From: Pseudomonadota bacterium
GTDB lineage: Bacteria; Bdellovibrionota; UBA1018
Reading direction: 5' to 3'
NCBI GenBank assembly: GCA_027485695.1
Contig: JAIXQO010000002.1
Location: 62,001 to 126,000 of the forward strand
DNA length: 64,000 nt
Within the stretch, counting starts at the first letter, position 1; the number at the start of each line of letters is the position of its first letter. Positions 36,743 through 45,531 of the stretch are shown here, piece after piece. The position numbers and the translations under genes are program-made. The notes below the pieces were generated by a model. That model was given only the letters and a program-made list of their open reading frames with translations, was not told the DNA's origin and did no database searches.

Positions 36743-37255
36743 ATGTGGTGCCCGTTTTGCTCTTTCACAGAAACAAAGGTCATCGATTCTCGCCTCAATC
36801 AGGAGGGGAATACGACACGTCGTAGGCGGTTTTGTCCGCGCTGCGAAGGCCGCTTCACGACTTACGAGCGACTCGAAGAAGTGATGCCGGTGGTGATCAA
36901 GAAAGACGGACGCCGAGAAGACTTCTCTCGCGACAAGCTGAAATCAGGCATCGAACATGCCTGCTCCAAGCTCGCGATCCCAGCCGAAAAAATTGATGAT
37001 ACGATCGATCGCATTCAGAAACGGGTGCAGTCTTTTGGCCTCAAAGAAATTCCCACCAAGACAATTGGGCAGATGGTGATGAAAGCTCTCCATGAGCTCG
37101 ACAAAGTCGCCTATATCCGATTCGCTTCGGTTTACCGGGATTTCAAAGACGTAGATGAATTCGTGAACGAGCTTCAAGCACCCGAACTCCCCGTGAGCGA
37201 CGAAAACGCATTGCTCTTTCCATTTGCCGCTCCACCGGAGAATACCCCATCATGA
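36743..37255 (+). CDS. nrdR: Transcriptional repressor NrdR
   Basis: Represses ribonucleotide reductase genes in response to ATP/dATP. The N-terminal zinc ribbon CPFCSF ... RRRFCPRCEGRFTTYERLE and the ATP-cone (VIKKDGRREDFSRDKL, near 52-67) are both present. 170 residues. ATGA overlap with nusB, a common pairing. Confidence 0.96.
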   Translation: MWCPFCSFTETKVIDSRLNQEGNTTRRRRFCPRCEGRFTTYERLEEVMPVVIKKDGRREDFSRDKLKSGIEHACSKLAIPAEKIDDTIDRIQKRVQSFGLKEIPTKTIGQMVMKALHELDKVAYIRFASVYRDFKDVDEFVNELQAPELPVSDENALLFPFAAPPENTPS

Positions 37256-37689
37256 GCCCTACCCGCAGACACGCACGCGAAATCGCGCTTCAATTCCTTT
37301 ATAAAGTCGATATCGAAAATCGTTTCGCCGAACTACAAGACTCCAAGTACTTGCTCGCCGGTGAGATCGAAAAACATTTCGAACATTTTCAAGCACCAGA
37401 GCCGACTCGCGAGTTTATCGCGACACTGATCAGCTCTGCTATCATTGACCAGCCGAAACTCGATCCAAAAATCGAAGAAGCAGCTACCTCCTGGAAGCTC
37501 GCACGCATGGCGACCATCGACCGCAACCTGCTTCGCATGTCCTATGCGGAGATGCTTCGTTTCAGCGGCGAAATTCCGCCGTCGGTCACCATCGACGAAG
37601 CCATCGAACTCGCCAAAAAATACGGCTCGGCAGAAACTGCCTCGTTTGTGAACGGCGTTCTCGACGCTCTTCGCAAAAAAGCCTCGTAA
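37252..37689 (+). CDS. nusB: Transcription antitermination factor NusB
   Basis: All-helical protein forming part of the rRNA antitermination complex. The N-terminal RRHAREIALQFLYKVD and later MATIDRNLLRMSYAEML and PPSVTIDEAIELAKKYG fit the family. 145 residues. Coupled to nrdR by ATGA. Confidence 0.95.
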   Translation: MSPTRRHAREIALQFLYKVDIENRFAELQDSKYLLAGEIEKHFEHFQAPEPTREFIATLISSAIIDQPKLDPKIEEAATSWKLARMATIDRNLLRMSYAEMLRFSGEIPPSVTIDEAIELAKKYGSAETASFVNGVLDALRKKAS

Positions 37690-37742
37690 TGAGCCCATCC
37701 TGGGCTTGAGCCTGAGTTTCGGTTCCCGCATACTAGTAGTCG

Positions 37743-38120
37743 ATGGAACGTTCCGAACCGCTGATCCCGCTACGCAAAATATTCGAGCCCAACACAATTC
37801 TGGTCATGCAAGACCAGCCAGACTCCACGCTTTATCGAAGCGTCGATCAGTTCGTTTGCGGGCAACTATCGGACGCACGCGACGGACAACCACCCGCCAA
37901 AACCACTGAACTGGTCGCAGTGCGCTCACATCACGCGCCGGCGGCACTCCTTCTGATTTCGAGTCAACACTCGTTCACAGAAAAAGAGCTCTGCGATCGA
38001 ATCCTTGCGCTCCAGCCAAAAACCGTCGTTTGGTCTCGTTCGGATCTCAAATCCATTTCGACTGAACAACTTGCCAAGTTCTTGGAAAAGAAAGAGGTCA
38101 CCGCATGCATCGGGATTTAA
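37743..38120 (+). CDS. Small unknown protein
   Basis: 125 residues, no signal peptide. A Rossmann-like alternation is hinted at (AALLLISSQ; TVVWSRSDL) but no motif is recognised. It begins 53 bp after nusB and overlaps the next gene by 16 bp. It probably belongs to the nrdR-nusB transcript. Confidence 0.6.
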   Translation: MERSEPLIPLRKIFEPNTILVMQDQPDSTLYRSVDQFVCGQLSDARDGQPPAKTTELVAVRSHHAPAALLLISSQHSFTEKELCDRILALQPKTVVWSRSDLKSISTEQLAKFLEKKEVTACIGI

Positions 38121-38410
38121 TGGCGGAATTTGCACTTCTCAACGAAGTCGGAAAACTCACTGAACAAGAGATCGATCGAACCGTCGTTGACGAAAAAGAC
38201 ACTCGTGAACTGACCCGCGCGCTCGAATCTTTTTCGCAGTCAGAAGCATTGCTCGGCAAACCCACTCAGGGAGCGCTCGTCGAAGGCTCGGCATTTCGCT
38301 CCGTTTCGATTCCGGTAGTCAAAGCCACTCCAAAACGCCGCACTTCGCGTGACCCGAGATTCCTCGGGACTTTTTCCCCGATTCTTCGTATGACAGAATC
38401 GGAGAAATGA
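38105..38410 (+). CDS. Small unknown protein
   Basis: The 101-residue, helical, charged N-terminal half (EVGKLTEQEIDRTVVDEKD) is followed by a basic, Ser/Thr-rich tail. GAGG seven bases before ATG 38105 supports that start; ATG 38120 within the previous stop (TAATG) is an alternative. It overlaps both neighbours, so it is part of an operon. Confidence 0.6.
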   Translation: MHRDLMAEFALLNEVGKLTEQEIDRTVVDEKDTRELTRALESFSQSEALLGKPTQGALVEGSAFRSVSIPVVKATPKRRTSRDPRFLGTFSPILRMTESEK

Positions 38411-38940
38411 CCTTTCAACTTTCCACCTACCTCAAACTTTTGCTCGAGTGCCAAGGCGAGTCCCTCGTTCTTCTGGCCGGCATTTTGGGCGAAGAACGCA
38501 CGCTTCGCGTCCTAGAAGACCGCGATGACGAGAACGACCCAACTGAGCTCGGTCCTGAACTCTTCGCGCTGATCGAAAAAGCCGCGGCCGATTACGAGCC
38601 ACCGATTTTGGGCGAAGACACGAATCCACTTGATGACCTTGAGCGAGCCGCCGATAAGATCTATCGTTTTCCACATTTCCAGTTCTATATCTGGAGTTAC
38701 CCTGGCTACCGGAAGTGGGTCGAGAGCGAGTTCGGTCTCGATGAGGGCTTGAAACCCACCGACGACATGATTGAGCGTTTGGCGGACGATGGACTCACCG
38801 AGTTCCACGCCTGGTACCGAAGTCTGAAGATTCCCGCCGCAATCGAGGACAGTTGCCTCCAGGTCATCTCTCGCCCTTGGAAGAAACTCAAACACGACCT
38901 TTTCCGCTCAACTGGGCTTTCGCCTTTTCGAGTGGTCTGA
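38407..38940 (+). CDS. Unknown cytoplasmic protein
   Basis: The 177-residue, acidic and aromatic-rich protein (FPHFQFYIWSYPGYRKW) has no signal peptide. No family is recognised. Its start overlaps the previous stop (ATGA). It lies 28 bp upstream of the first PTPS-like gene. Confidence 0.65.
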   Translation: MTFQLSTYLKLLLECQGESLVLLAGILGEERTLRVLEDRDDENDPTELGPELFALIEKAAADYEPPILGEDTNPLDDLERAADKIYRFPHFQFYIWSYPGYRKWVESEFGLDEGLKPTDDMIERLADDGLTEFHAWYRSLKIPAAIEDSCLQVISRPWKKLKHDLFRSTGLSPFRVV

Positions 38941-38968
38941 AGCGGTTTGATCCGATAAGCTCGCTGCC

Positions 38969-39475
38969 ATGTCACCCGCAGCACTTTCTACTATCGTGAT
39001 AGAAAAAGAGAGCCTGAAGTTTTCTTCGGCCCACCTGACGATCTTCCCGGATGGCTCAAAAGAACGTCTGCACGGCCACAACTACCAGGTCAGACTCGAA
39101 CTCCAGACCGAACGACTCGCGGCCGGTCAAATGATCCCGTTCTCGGTACTTAAAACCGAACTCAAGCGACTCTGCGACGCCTGGGATGAGTACGTACTCT
39201 TACCTGCTCACTCCCCATTCCTCAAACGCGGGGAAACCGGCCCGGAGACGAACGAAAATTTCCGTATCGGCACGGACTACTACAGCCTACCCAAGAGCGA
39301 GGTCGTTTGGCTCGATTGTGAGACCATTTCTTGCGAGAGGTTATCCGAAGTTTTCTTGCGTGAATTCCACGCGGCCGTCGCGATCACGCTCGATACTTAT
39401 CCTTGGAAATCTATTTCCATTCAGGTGCGCGAAAGCCCGCATCAGGGGGCGACTGCCACGCATGTTCGTCACTGA
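38969..39475 (+). CDS. 6-pyruvoyltetrahydropterin synthase-like protein (PTPS-III-like)
   Basis: The tunnelling-fold pterin family uses a His/HGH zinc site. FSSAHL near residue 19 and ERLHGHNYQV near 33 supply three zinc histidines. The catalytic Cys of QueD/PTPS is missing, and Glu sits at the E-x-x-HGH position, the mark of PTPS-III. PTPS-III enzymes can replace FolB in folate synthesis. The usual LDH motif is replaced by WDEYVLLP. Overlaps the next gene by 14 bp. Confidence 0.7.
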   Translation: MSPAALSTIVIEKESLKFSSAHLTIFPDGSKERLHGHNYQVRLELQTERLAAGQMIPFSVLKTELKRLCDAWDEYVLLPAHSPFLKRGETGPETNENFRIGTDYYSLPKSEVVWLDCETISCERLSEVFLREFHAAVAITLDTYPWKSISIQVRESPHQGATATHVRH

Positions 39476-39866
39476 GCTCGTTCTCCCGTTTGAATTCATC
39501 GCCTCTCACTCGCTTGATACGCGCGAGGAACCCCATCCACATCTGTGGAAAGGCGAACTCCGCATCGAAGGTCAGCCGATCGCGGGGCGCGTGATCGATC
39601 TGCCAACCGCTGAGAATCGCCTTAAGCTCATCCTGAAAAACATCGAGAACACGTATTTGAATACGAATGCGCTGTTTTCAGCGGACACTCGCTCATTCCC
39701 CACCTGCGAGACCTTGAGTCACGACCTCTACGGGATGATCGACCAAGAGTGCATCATTCCGGCTCGAGCCGAGAATCCATCACTCCGCCTCCTCTCAGTC
39801 CGTATCGATCTCTATGAAACGGACGGCAAGTTTTACGGCGGAGCGATCACTCGCCTTCCTCACTAG
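39462..39866 (+). CDS. Second PTPS/QueD-like protein
   Basis: 134 residues from ATG 39462, overlapping the previous gene in another frame. Family hallmarks: FEFIASHSL (first His), HPHLWKGELRIEG (HxH in place of HGHNY), GRVIDLPTAENRLKLIL and FPTCETLSHDLYGMI. The Cys before HxH is absent. It is probably a divergent partner of the first PTPS-like protein; a hetero-oligomer or a different pterin substrate is possible (inference). Confidence 0.65.
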   Translation: MFVTELVLPFEFIASHSLDTREEPHPHLWKGELRIEGQPIAGRVIDLPTAENRLKLILKNIENTYLNTNALFSADTRSFPTCETLSHDLYGMIDQECIIPARAENPSLRLLSVRIDLYETDGKFYGGAITRLPH

Positions 39867-39888
39867 TTGCGGTCGCGAATTCGAAGGC

Positions 39889-40566
39889 TTAATCGTCGCT
39901 CGGTTTCTTTTTGCCAGTACAAGCGGAACGCTCAGCGATCTCAAGCGCCATCCGTTGTTCGCTCCACTCCTTCCACTCTTTCAAAACCTCTGGAGAAATC
40001 TTCACGTCGTTCGAGCGAATGATCTCATAGATTTTTCTTAGGTTCGCGACCGAGTCCGTGATCAAGAGCCGACCGGAGGTCTCCATCGGAATGATTCGGG
40101 AGTTAGCCGGCATAAACGAGCGCGAGGTTCGAGCGAGGTATTCGACTCCCTCGGGATGCGCTGCCTGATAGCTCATCGTCACCAGGTCCCAGGTATCCGG
40201 AAGCACGGGAGCCGTTTTCGAGTCAGCCGTGATGATCGGGAGGGCACTATCACGAGCATCCCGCTGTCTCATGATTTGATAGACGGGCTTACCGCCGTTT
40301 TGGGAAACCAGCACGCGAGCGTAGTTCGAAAAATCGAGCGCTTTGGTGAAAAGGACTTCGGCGTTCTCGGCGGTGAGTTCCAGTTGCTCGGTCGCGAAGA
40401 TCTTGCCTTTGACCTCAGCATCAAAAATATAACTCTGTCCCGTTAACCGACTCACGGCTTTCGCGCAGGTCGGGATGTCAGGACATTCTTTGTAAAAAGG
40501 GGCTGCGAGAACGGCGGACGGAAATACCGAGGTAAGAACAAGAGCAAGAGGCAGAATGTTTTTCAT
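39889..40566 (-). CDS. Secretin N-domain (N0-N1) protein without barrel
   Basis: Signal peptide ending VLAAPF. Next is an N0-like block (AVSRLTGQSYIFDAEVKGKI, then LTAENAEVLFTKALDFSNYA) and an N1-like block (RIIPMETSGRLLITDSVANLRKIYEII). Both follow the GspD pattern. The 225-residue protein stops before any secretin pore domain. It may be an accessory that docks to a type II or IV secretin, or a degraded paralogue. The tail has a Lys-rich end. Confidence 0.75.
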   Translation of the reverse strand: MKNILPLALVLTSVFPSAVLAAPFYKECPDIPTCAKAVSRLTGQSYIFDAEVKGKIFATEQLELTAENAEVLFTKALDFSNYARVLVSQNGGKPVYQIMRQRDARDSALPIITADSKTAPVLPDTWDLVTMSYQAAHPEGVEYLARTSRSFMPANSRIIPMETSGRLLITDSVANLRKIYEIIRSNDVKISPEVLKEWKEWSEQRMALEIAERSACTGKKKPSDD

Positions 40567-40717
40567 GTTCCTATGATCGGCATTCGGCCATTAAAAATCC
40601 AATGAAGTGTTTTTTAATCCGGTGATGGCATTGATAGAATTTAAAAAATCGGCAGGAAAGGCGATTTTCGCGCGGAACGCGCCCTTCAGGGTTGAGGTCA
40701 TGGATGGCCAAAATAAA

Positions 40718-40748
40718 AGCCCGCGCATGGAAGGTCCACGCACGGGCT
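40718..40748 (-). terminator. Terminator after the PVPV-rich protein gene
   Basis: AGCCCGCGC and GCACGGGCT arms (one mismatch). On the minus strand a T-rich run (TTTTATTTT) follows. It is 24 bp after the stop. Confidence 0.8.
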
Positions 40749-40771
40749 CTCTGTATTTTATGCAATCGAGA

Positions 40772-41443
40772 TTAAATACCAGTGACGTCGATGATGACGG
40801 TACAGCGGTAAGGACGAGCGCCCGGATTCGAATCCGAAACGCAGCTGACTTGCGCTTTGCCGTCGGTCGTCGTCAGGCGTTTTTCGGTCAAACCGGCGAT
40901 ACCGATGACCGGTTCAACTCCGATGAGCGTGTCGTAAAGTGCCTGAGAATCCGAAGAACGAATCAGGTGCCCAACCCACTCCGCGCGGACTGGAGAACGG
41001 CGGTAATAAACCACGGTCGAATTCGTTGTACGACGAGCAGAAGCTTCGAGCGAAACCGTGCACTGTTGCTCAGGCAAACCGCCCTCGACAGCGCGCTCGC
41101 TGCAATACACTTCGATTTTTCCATCTTCGGTCACGAAGCCCATGAAACGACCCAATGCCGAAGGAGTCACAGGAGGCGGGACTGGTTGCGGTACGGGAAC
41201 TGGAACAGGTGCTGGCTCTGGAACTGGCACCGGTACCGGAACAGGTGCCGGCGGAGGAACGGGAACTTCGGGTGCCTTTTGAAACGCGGCGAAAAACGAA
41301 TGCGAGTCCGTTGAATCGAGCGTTGCGCGATAATAAACGGTACCGCTGCGAGAAATATCCTCGAAAACGACCGTTCCAGCGTGAGCAACTGAGGAAGCGA
41401 GTAAAGCGAAAACCAGCGTCGTAAGCGACGTGCGAGTGATCAT
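40772..41443 (-). CDS. Exported protein with Pro-Val repeat linker
   Basis: ATG 41443 follows AAGGAG and yields a clean signal peptide (SSVAHAG). A strand-rich first domain (about 25-58) is followed by a Val-Pro repeat (about 60-93). A second strand-rich domain follows with two Cys pairs (EVYCSER, QQCTVS; AQVSCVSD, RCTVII). The two halves may be small disulfide-bonded beta domains joined by a stiff linker. No function assigned. Confidence 0.7.
   Translation of the reverse strand: MITRTSLTTLVFALLASSVAHAGTVVFEDISRSGTVYYRATLDSTDSHSFFAAFQKAPEVPVPPPAPVPVPVPVPEPAPVPVPVPQPVPPPVTPSALGRFMGFVTEDGKIEVYCSERAVEGGLPEQQCTVSLEASARRTTNSTVVYYRRSPVRAEWVGHLIRSSDSQALYDTLIGVEPVIGIAGLTEKRLTTTDGKAQVSCVSDSNPGARPYRCTVIIDVTGI
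41173..41262. repeat. Degenerate hexanucleotide repeat in the PVPV linker
   Basis: The + strand reads as repeated GGxACT/GGxACC-type units, encoding Val-Pro on the other strand. Simple sequence of this kind can change length by slippage. Confidence 0.7.
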
Positions 41444-41543
41444 GGTGTTTCTCCTTGTTGGAAAAACGGTATCCACAAAGAACGTTGAATGCAAACGTTG
41501 TTTCAACAACTTCGACTCACGTGGTCGAAGCCGATACACAGAC

Positions 41544-42254
41544 TTAAGATTTAAAACACCCCGCTTGTTTGGATCTGCGAATCATCTGCCGCATGCGCAG
41601 ATATTCTTTGGCCGCTTCGCGAGGCATTTTTTCCTCGGCATGGGTGTCTTCAAAAATTCGCAGCGCTTTTTTATCACCAGCGAGCGCTTGTTCAAACACC
41701 TTGAGCACGAGACGATCCATCGGTTCGTCACCGATCGACGCGCTCGGGTCCGCTTGTTTCATGCGTGCGCTCCACTCTTGAATAGCTTCAGGGTGGGGCG
41801 CCGCGGGTCTTTCGGGAATCACGCATTTTTTATTGGAACGCTTGCACCCGGCCGGCTTACAGGTCACTGAGAATCCCAAGAATGGGATCTTCCCGCCGCT
41901 GTATTCAAAAAGTTCGTTCACTTGAACACCGCGCTCGATCGCGATCACACGATAAAACTCATTTTCGTTTTTTGAGTTAAAATGAATATCGGGAGCGCCG
42001 CCCTTACTCGTGAGGCTCAGCACTTTGAACATCGCCAGTTCAATCCGCGATGTCTCCATGTCCCGATCAAACTCACGGTCCGAACAAACCAAGAGCGTGG
42101 GAGCGCCTTTTTCGTGGACGGTGTAGACGGGCTCCGCACTCCCGCCAAGCTCACTCGGACAAATCCACGGGAGCTCGCGTTTTACCGCCTCAGGATCGGC
42201 GAAACTCGAATACGAAACGAGCGACAGGACGAGGGACCAGAATGCGTAGGGCAT
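41544..42254 (-). CDS. Secreted protein, unknown
   Basis: A start at 42254 gives a signal peptide (MPYAFWSLVLSLVSYSSFAD); a longer ORF start lies in the neighbouring gene. The mature protein has six cysteines (WICPS, LLVCSD, SVTCKPAGCK, KKCVIP, AGCFKS) and a helical C-terminal half. Disulfide-rich, likely periplasmic or secreted. No family recognised. It is 4 bp from the RluA-type gene. Confidence 0.7.
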   Translation of the reverse strand: MPYAFWSLVLSLVSYSSFADPEAVKRELPWICPSELGGSAEPVYTVHEKGAPTLLVCSDREFDRDMETSRIELAMFKVLSLTSKGGAPDIHFNSKNENEFYRVIAIERGVQVNELFEYSGGKIPFLGFSVTCKPAGCKRSNKKCVIPERPAAPHPEAIQEWSARMKQADPSASIGDEPMDRLVLKVFEQALAGDKKALRIFEDTHAEEKMPREAAKEYLRMRQMIRRSKQAGCFKS

Positions 42255-42258
42255 TCCC

Positions 42259-42978
42259 CTATTTTCGTCGGAAATGATCAGAAAAGAAACCGTCGGGTCG
42301 TTGACGCCGGAGCCACTCACCGAAATCATCGTCCGGCAGTTCAAAAAATCCGACTCGCTTACCGCGTTGGATCGGGTGATCGAACTCAAGCTGTACGGCC
42401 GATAGACCCAAACCACGGCGCCAAGGGCGTTTAGAGGGCTTGGAGTCCTTGGATACGTAGGTTTCCTCACCGAGGAGCGGTGTCCCAGCATAAGAGAAAT
42501 GCCGACGGATCTGATGGAATCGTCCGGTCATGAGATCGACCTTCAGTACGCTCCAGTCTTGCGCTTCTTTGCCCTCGAGTTCCGGATCACCTTGGAAAAG
42601 TACCTGGAAATGGGTTTCGGCTTTTTGAACCTGTTTGGTTTTTGGGTGTTTGAGAGGGTCTTTGAGGACGCCTTTTTGCGATTCTATGATGCCTGAAATG
42701 GCACAGACGTAACGTTTGGAAACTTTGCCTTCGTCGAACTGACGCTGAAGCAAGTTTGCGATCCGGGGGTCCTTCGCGAAAACCAAGAGTCCACTCGTCG
42801 GGCGATCCAGTCGATGCACGGGGTAGATTTTTTCTTCGGGCAGACGCTCTTGCAAGCGGTCGATGAAGCCTTTTTCTTTCTTTTTGTCGGACTTTTTCTC
42901 GGTATAAAGATCGATACCCGCAGGCTTCCACGCAACGAGGATGACGGAATCCCGGTAAATGATTTTAGCGTGACTCAT
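42259..42978 (-). CDS. RluA-family pseudouridine synthase
   Basis: Isomerises uridine in rRNA or tRNA. The catalytic Asp is in HRLDRPTSGLLVFAK near 55-70; VAWKPAGIDLYTE is the family N-terminus. 239 residues and no S4 domain seen. Closest in layout to RluA/TruC, but the substrate position cannot be told. 13 bp downstream of trmB. Confidence 0.9.
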   Translation of the reverse strand: MSHAKIIYRDSVILVAWKPAGIDLYTEKKSDKKKEKGFIDRLQERLPEEKIYPVHRLDRPTSGLLVFAKDPRIANLLQRQFDEGKVSKRYVCAISGIIESQKGVLKDPLKHPKTKQVQKAETHFQVLFQGDPELEGKEAQDWSVLKVDLMTGRFHQIRRHFSYAGTPLLGEETYVSKDSKPSKRPWRRGLGLSAVQLEFDHPIQRGKRVGFFELPDDDFGEWLRRQRPDGFFSDHFRRK

Positions 42979-42991
42979 GCCTTAGGCCCTC

Positions 42992-43618
42992 TCATCGTTT
43001 GCGGAAACGACCTTCATAGCAGATTTCTCCGCGCTCCAGGTATTTTTTCTCGAAATGGGACCGTGGGGAGTGATTTTTCAACCCTTGAAGCTCAATTTTA
43101 TTCACGAGTTCCCAATCGGCTCCCAGGCGTTCCACAGCGGTGCACGCCTCTTCGAAATACTCTCGGATGTTCGTCGCCAAAACCACCTCCCCCCCGGGAG
43201 CTAGAACGGCTTGGATTCGCTCAAAAAAACTCGAAACGAAAAATCGCTCCGAAGCATTCTTAGGGTTTGGATTGGGATAGAGGATCCAGACGCGCGAGAC
43301 GGATTCCGGCTCCAATTCCGACGAAAAATACGCACGCGCATCGGCGTTCAAAATCCGGAGGTTGGTGAGTTCGGGATGATGATCGAGGCGCCTTCGGCCC
43401 TTATCGCTTTTCTCTCGCGTGCGTTCGAGTGAGATCAACCGAATCTCAGGACATGCGCGAGCATGCTGAATGGCGAACCAGCCGACTCCCCCGCCGATCT
43501 CAACCTCAAGCGGGAGAGTGCGCTCGCGCTCACGCCATTCGATCTTCTCGCCTACATATCGCCAGAACTCGGCGCGAAAGGGCCGAGGATTCTTGGTCGA
43601 TCCGTCATCGCCCATCAC
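42992..43618 (-). CDS. trmB: tRNA (guanine-N7)-methyltransferase, TrmB-like
   Basis: Methylates G46 of tRNA using SAM. SAM-binding VEIGGGVGWFAIQHA near 40-55, ISLERTREKSDKGRRR near 64 and WILYPNPNPKNASERFF near 112 (family PDPWPKxRH-like). 208 residues. The usual Cys in GCGKG is replaced by Gly and the DPWPK motif is altered, so it is a divergent member. Overlaps the endonuclease stop by 1 bp. Confidence 0.75.
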   Translation of the reverse strand: MMGDDGSTKNPRPFRAEFWRYVGEKIEWRERERTLPLEVEIGGGVGWFAIQHARACPEIRLISLERTREKSDKGRRRLDHHPELTNLRILNADARAYFSSELEPESVSRVWILYPNPNPKNASERFFVSSFFERIQAVLAPGGEVVLATNIREYFEEACTAVERLGADWELVNKIELQGLKNHSPRSHFEKKYLERGEICYEGRFRKR

Positions 43619-44418
43619 TAGACGCCTTTGCAGCGATCACGCAGGATCGGGTTTTCGTTTTTCTGAACGGTTAAGATCTTACGATAGCGTTCGCATTCCC
43701 AGGGTTCCACCGGGTACTGCCGGTCCCAAGCTTCGAAAAGCTTGCGGTTCTTCTCGGAAATGATGCCATGGCCCGGATAGGCGAACTCCATGTACATGTA
43801 GGTGCGGGCGACGGTACCTTTGGCAAACGGCATCGGCTCAAACTTGCCTTGATACACGCGAGCCTTACAGGCTCCAAAACTCGTACCTGCGAATGAGCCC
43901 AGTCCACCGACCTCGGCCATACTGAAATTGGAACGGGCGGCGTTCACCTCACCTACTTCCGGGAAAAGATTATACAGGTCGGCCTCCATCAAATTGAATG
44001 CGGGGTTCTTCTCCGCACAACGTCGGCCCTTGTATTTCTTCTTCTTGGTTTTGCAGGCATCGGAGCCTTCGCGCCACTCAGGAAACGAATGCCCGAACGC
44101 CTCGGCCGGTACTACATGTTCCCATTCGATTCGGGCCGCCCGCTTGCGGTCGTTTTGCGGCTCATAGCCGCAGCTTGCCCAATCGACCCGCTTGCCAGAG
44201 TACTCACAACGACAATAGAGCGTCTTGCCCCAGTCCTTGGAGAGATTCGGAAGCAACTTCTTGGCAGCGCTGAAATTTTTGACGATTTGGTTGCCGTTTC
44301 GGCTAATCGAGCCATCGATTCGCGCAGGGGCGGCTATCGGCGCGGCGAGAACCAAAATCGTGGCGCTCCACTTAAGTAATTTGACCGCAGCACCGAAAGA
44401 TTGAGGCATGAGCTTCAA
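43618..44418 (-). CDS. Endonuclease I family nuclease, exported
   Basis: Periplasmic non-specific endonuclease (EndA/NucM type). A hydrophobic N-terminal segment (SATILVLAAPIAAPAR) is followed by the beta-beta-metal site EWEHVVPAEAFGHSFPEWRE near 115-135, then NPAFNLMEADLYNLFPEVGEVN and RSNFSMAEV. Cysteines pair around the fold. The start is probably TTG 44418, because AGGAG stands 5 bases before it; ATG 44409 is too far from that site. Confidence 0.88.
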   Translation of the reverse strand: MKLMPQSFGAAVKLLKWSATILVLAAPIAAPARIDGSISRNGNQIVKNFSAAKKLLPNLSKDWGKTLYCRCEYSGKRVDWASCGYEPQNDRKRAARIEWEHVVPAEAFGHSFPEWREGSDACKTKKKKYKGRRCAEKNPAFNLMEADLYNLFPEVGEVNAARSNFSMAEVGGLGSFAGTSFGACKARVYQGKFEPMPFAKGTVARTYMYMEFAYPGHGIISEKNRKLFEAWDRQYPVEPWECERYRKILTVQKNENPILRDRCKGV

Positions 44419-44929
44419 GGTATCTCCTGACTATACGAAAACCGCCGTTCCCCTCGAGTGGGTACTTAAGCTCATCGCCCGCACCAAGACCGGAAGAACG
44501 GTATTAGAAGAGTTTCTTCCTCTTTATAGTCGAAAATGGGTCATCTTTGAAGGTTATCCAGCGTCCCTAGTGAAACGACTTCGGGAGGAAATTCCGGGCG
44601 ATCATCCGATCGGCGCCGCGTTTGTCGCCGATGAAATCTCGGGCGGACGAATCTTCTATGATCCAAATGCGCCACTCGGAATCTTAGCTCCGTTTTTGCT
44701 GCATGAGATGGTTCACGCCATCGATGCCGACCGCGGGTTTCGCGAGAAACGCGATTGGTCCAAACTCACCGCCGAAGGTCGCGCGTTCGAGGTGCAATTT
44801 CAATTCACGAGCGAGCTTCGCGAACTCGACTCCAAATACGACGAATTCATCCGCGCCCAAGTTCCTTCGGCCCGGAAACTATTTGAGCAGTTCAATGAGC
44901 AAATGATTTTGGATCTGTACGGTACATAA
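44408..44929 (+). CDS. HExxH-motif protein, unknown
   Basis: 173 residues, no signal peptide. LLHEMVHAIDADRGF near 96 has the HExxH zinc-peptidase signature, but no third ligand is obvious. The rest is charged and helical. Its ATG overlaps the start region of the divergent endonuclease gene, so the two share a promoter region inside coding sequence. Function unknown. Confidence 0.65.
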   Translation: MSFKVSPDYTKTAVPLEWVLKLIARTKTGRTVLEEFLPLYSRKWVIFEGYPASLVKRLREEIPGDHPIGAAFVADEISGGRIFYDPNAPLGILAPFLLHEMVHAIDADRGFREKRDWSKLTAEGRAFEVQFQFTSELRELDSKYDEFIRAQVPSARKLFEQFNEQMILDLYGT

Positions 44930-45112
44930 AACGTCGGACTGCCTCGCATCCCTGATTTTAACTTCGTTCCGCGTGATCCCTTTCAATCGATTAGAGACAC
45001 CAAAAAACTGAAACAGATTCGGGCAAAACGCCCGACTATTTTGTCGTGAACCGGAACTCATCGAGATATGCCGCACCTAGACTAATTAACACCCTTCTCG
45101 AAGAGGTATCCG

Positions 45113-45460
45113 ATGAAAACAGCTATTTTCTCGTTCATTCTTGCAACTACACTGGGCTCAAACGCTTGGGCTTTTTCAACTGACTACTGCGCAGAACGAG
45201 TTGCAACTGATTCTAAGATCGTCGCTGCAAAACTCGCGGGAATTCAGCAAGCCGGAGCATTTGTCGTCACCAAGATGTACAAAGACCCGACCCTGGCACC
45301 TTCACGCGATGGTGACTATGAAAATTTCGAAGTTTCAGTCGCAACTCCGGGCGTGATTCCTGGACGCGGACGCTTAGGAGCCAATCTCGTCGCGATCGTT
45401 CAAGTGAGCGAACAAGGACGGGATTGCAAAATCATCTCGAACCAAGTCGTCACACGGTAA
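45113..45460 (+). CDS. Small secreted protein
   Basis: Signal peptide (MKTAIFSFILATTLGSNAWA) and a 95-residue mature domain with strand-like sequence and two Cys (YCAE, DCKI). No family recognised. A GAGG-type site precedes the ATG. Confidence 0.7.
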   Translation: MKTAIFSFILATTLGSNAWAFSTDYCAERVATDSKIVAAKLAGIQQAGAFVVTKMYKDPTLAPSRDGDYENFEVSVATPGVIPGRGRLGANLVAIVQVSEQGRDCKIISNQVVTR

Positions 45461-45531
45461 TCACTCACGGAGCAGGCTGCGGCCCATGCACTGACTCGGT
45501 CAGAGGATCGGCAGCCTGATTTGAGACGGAA

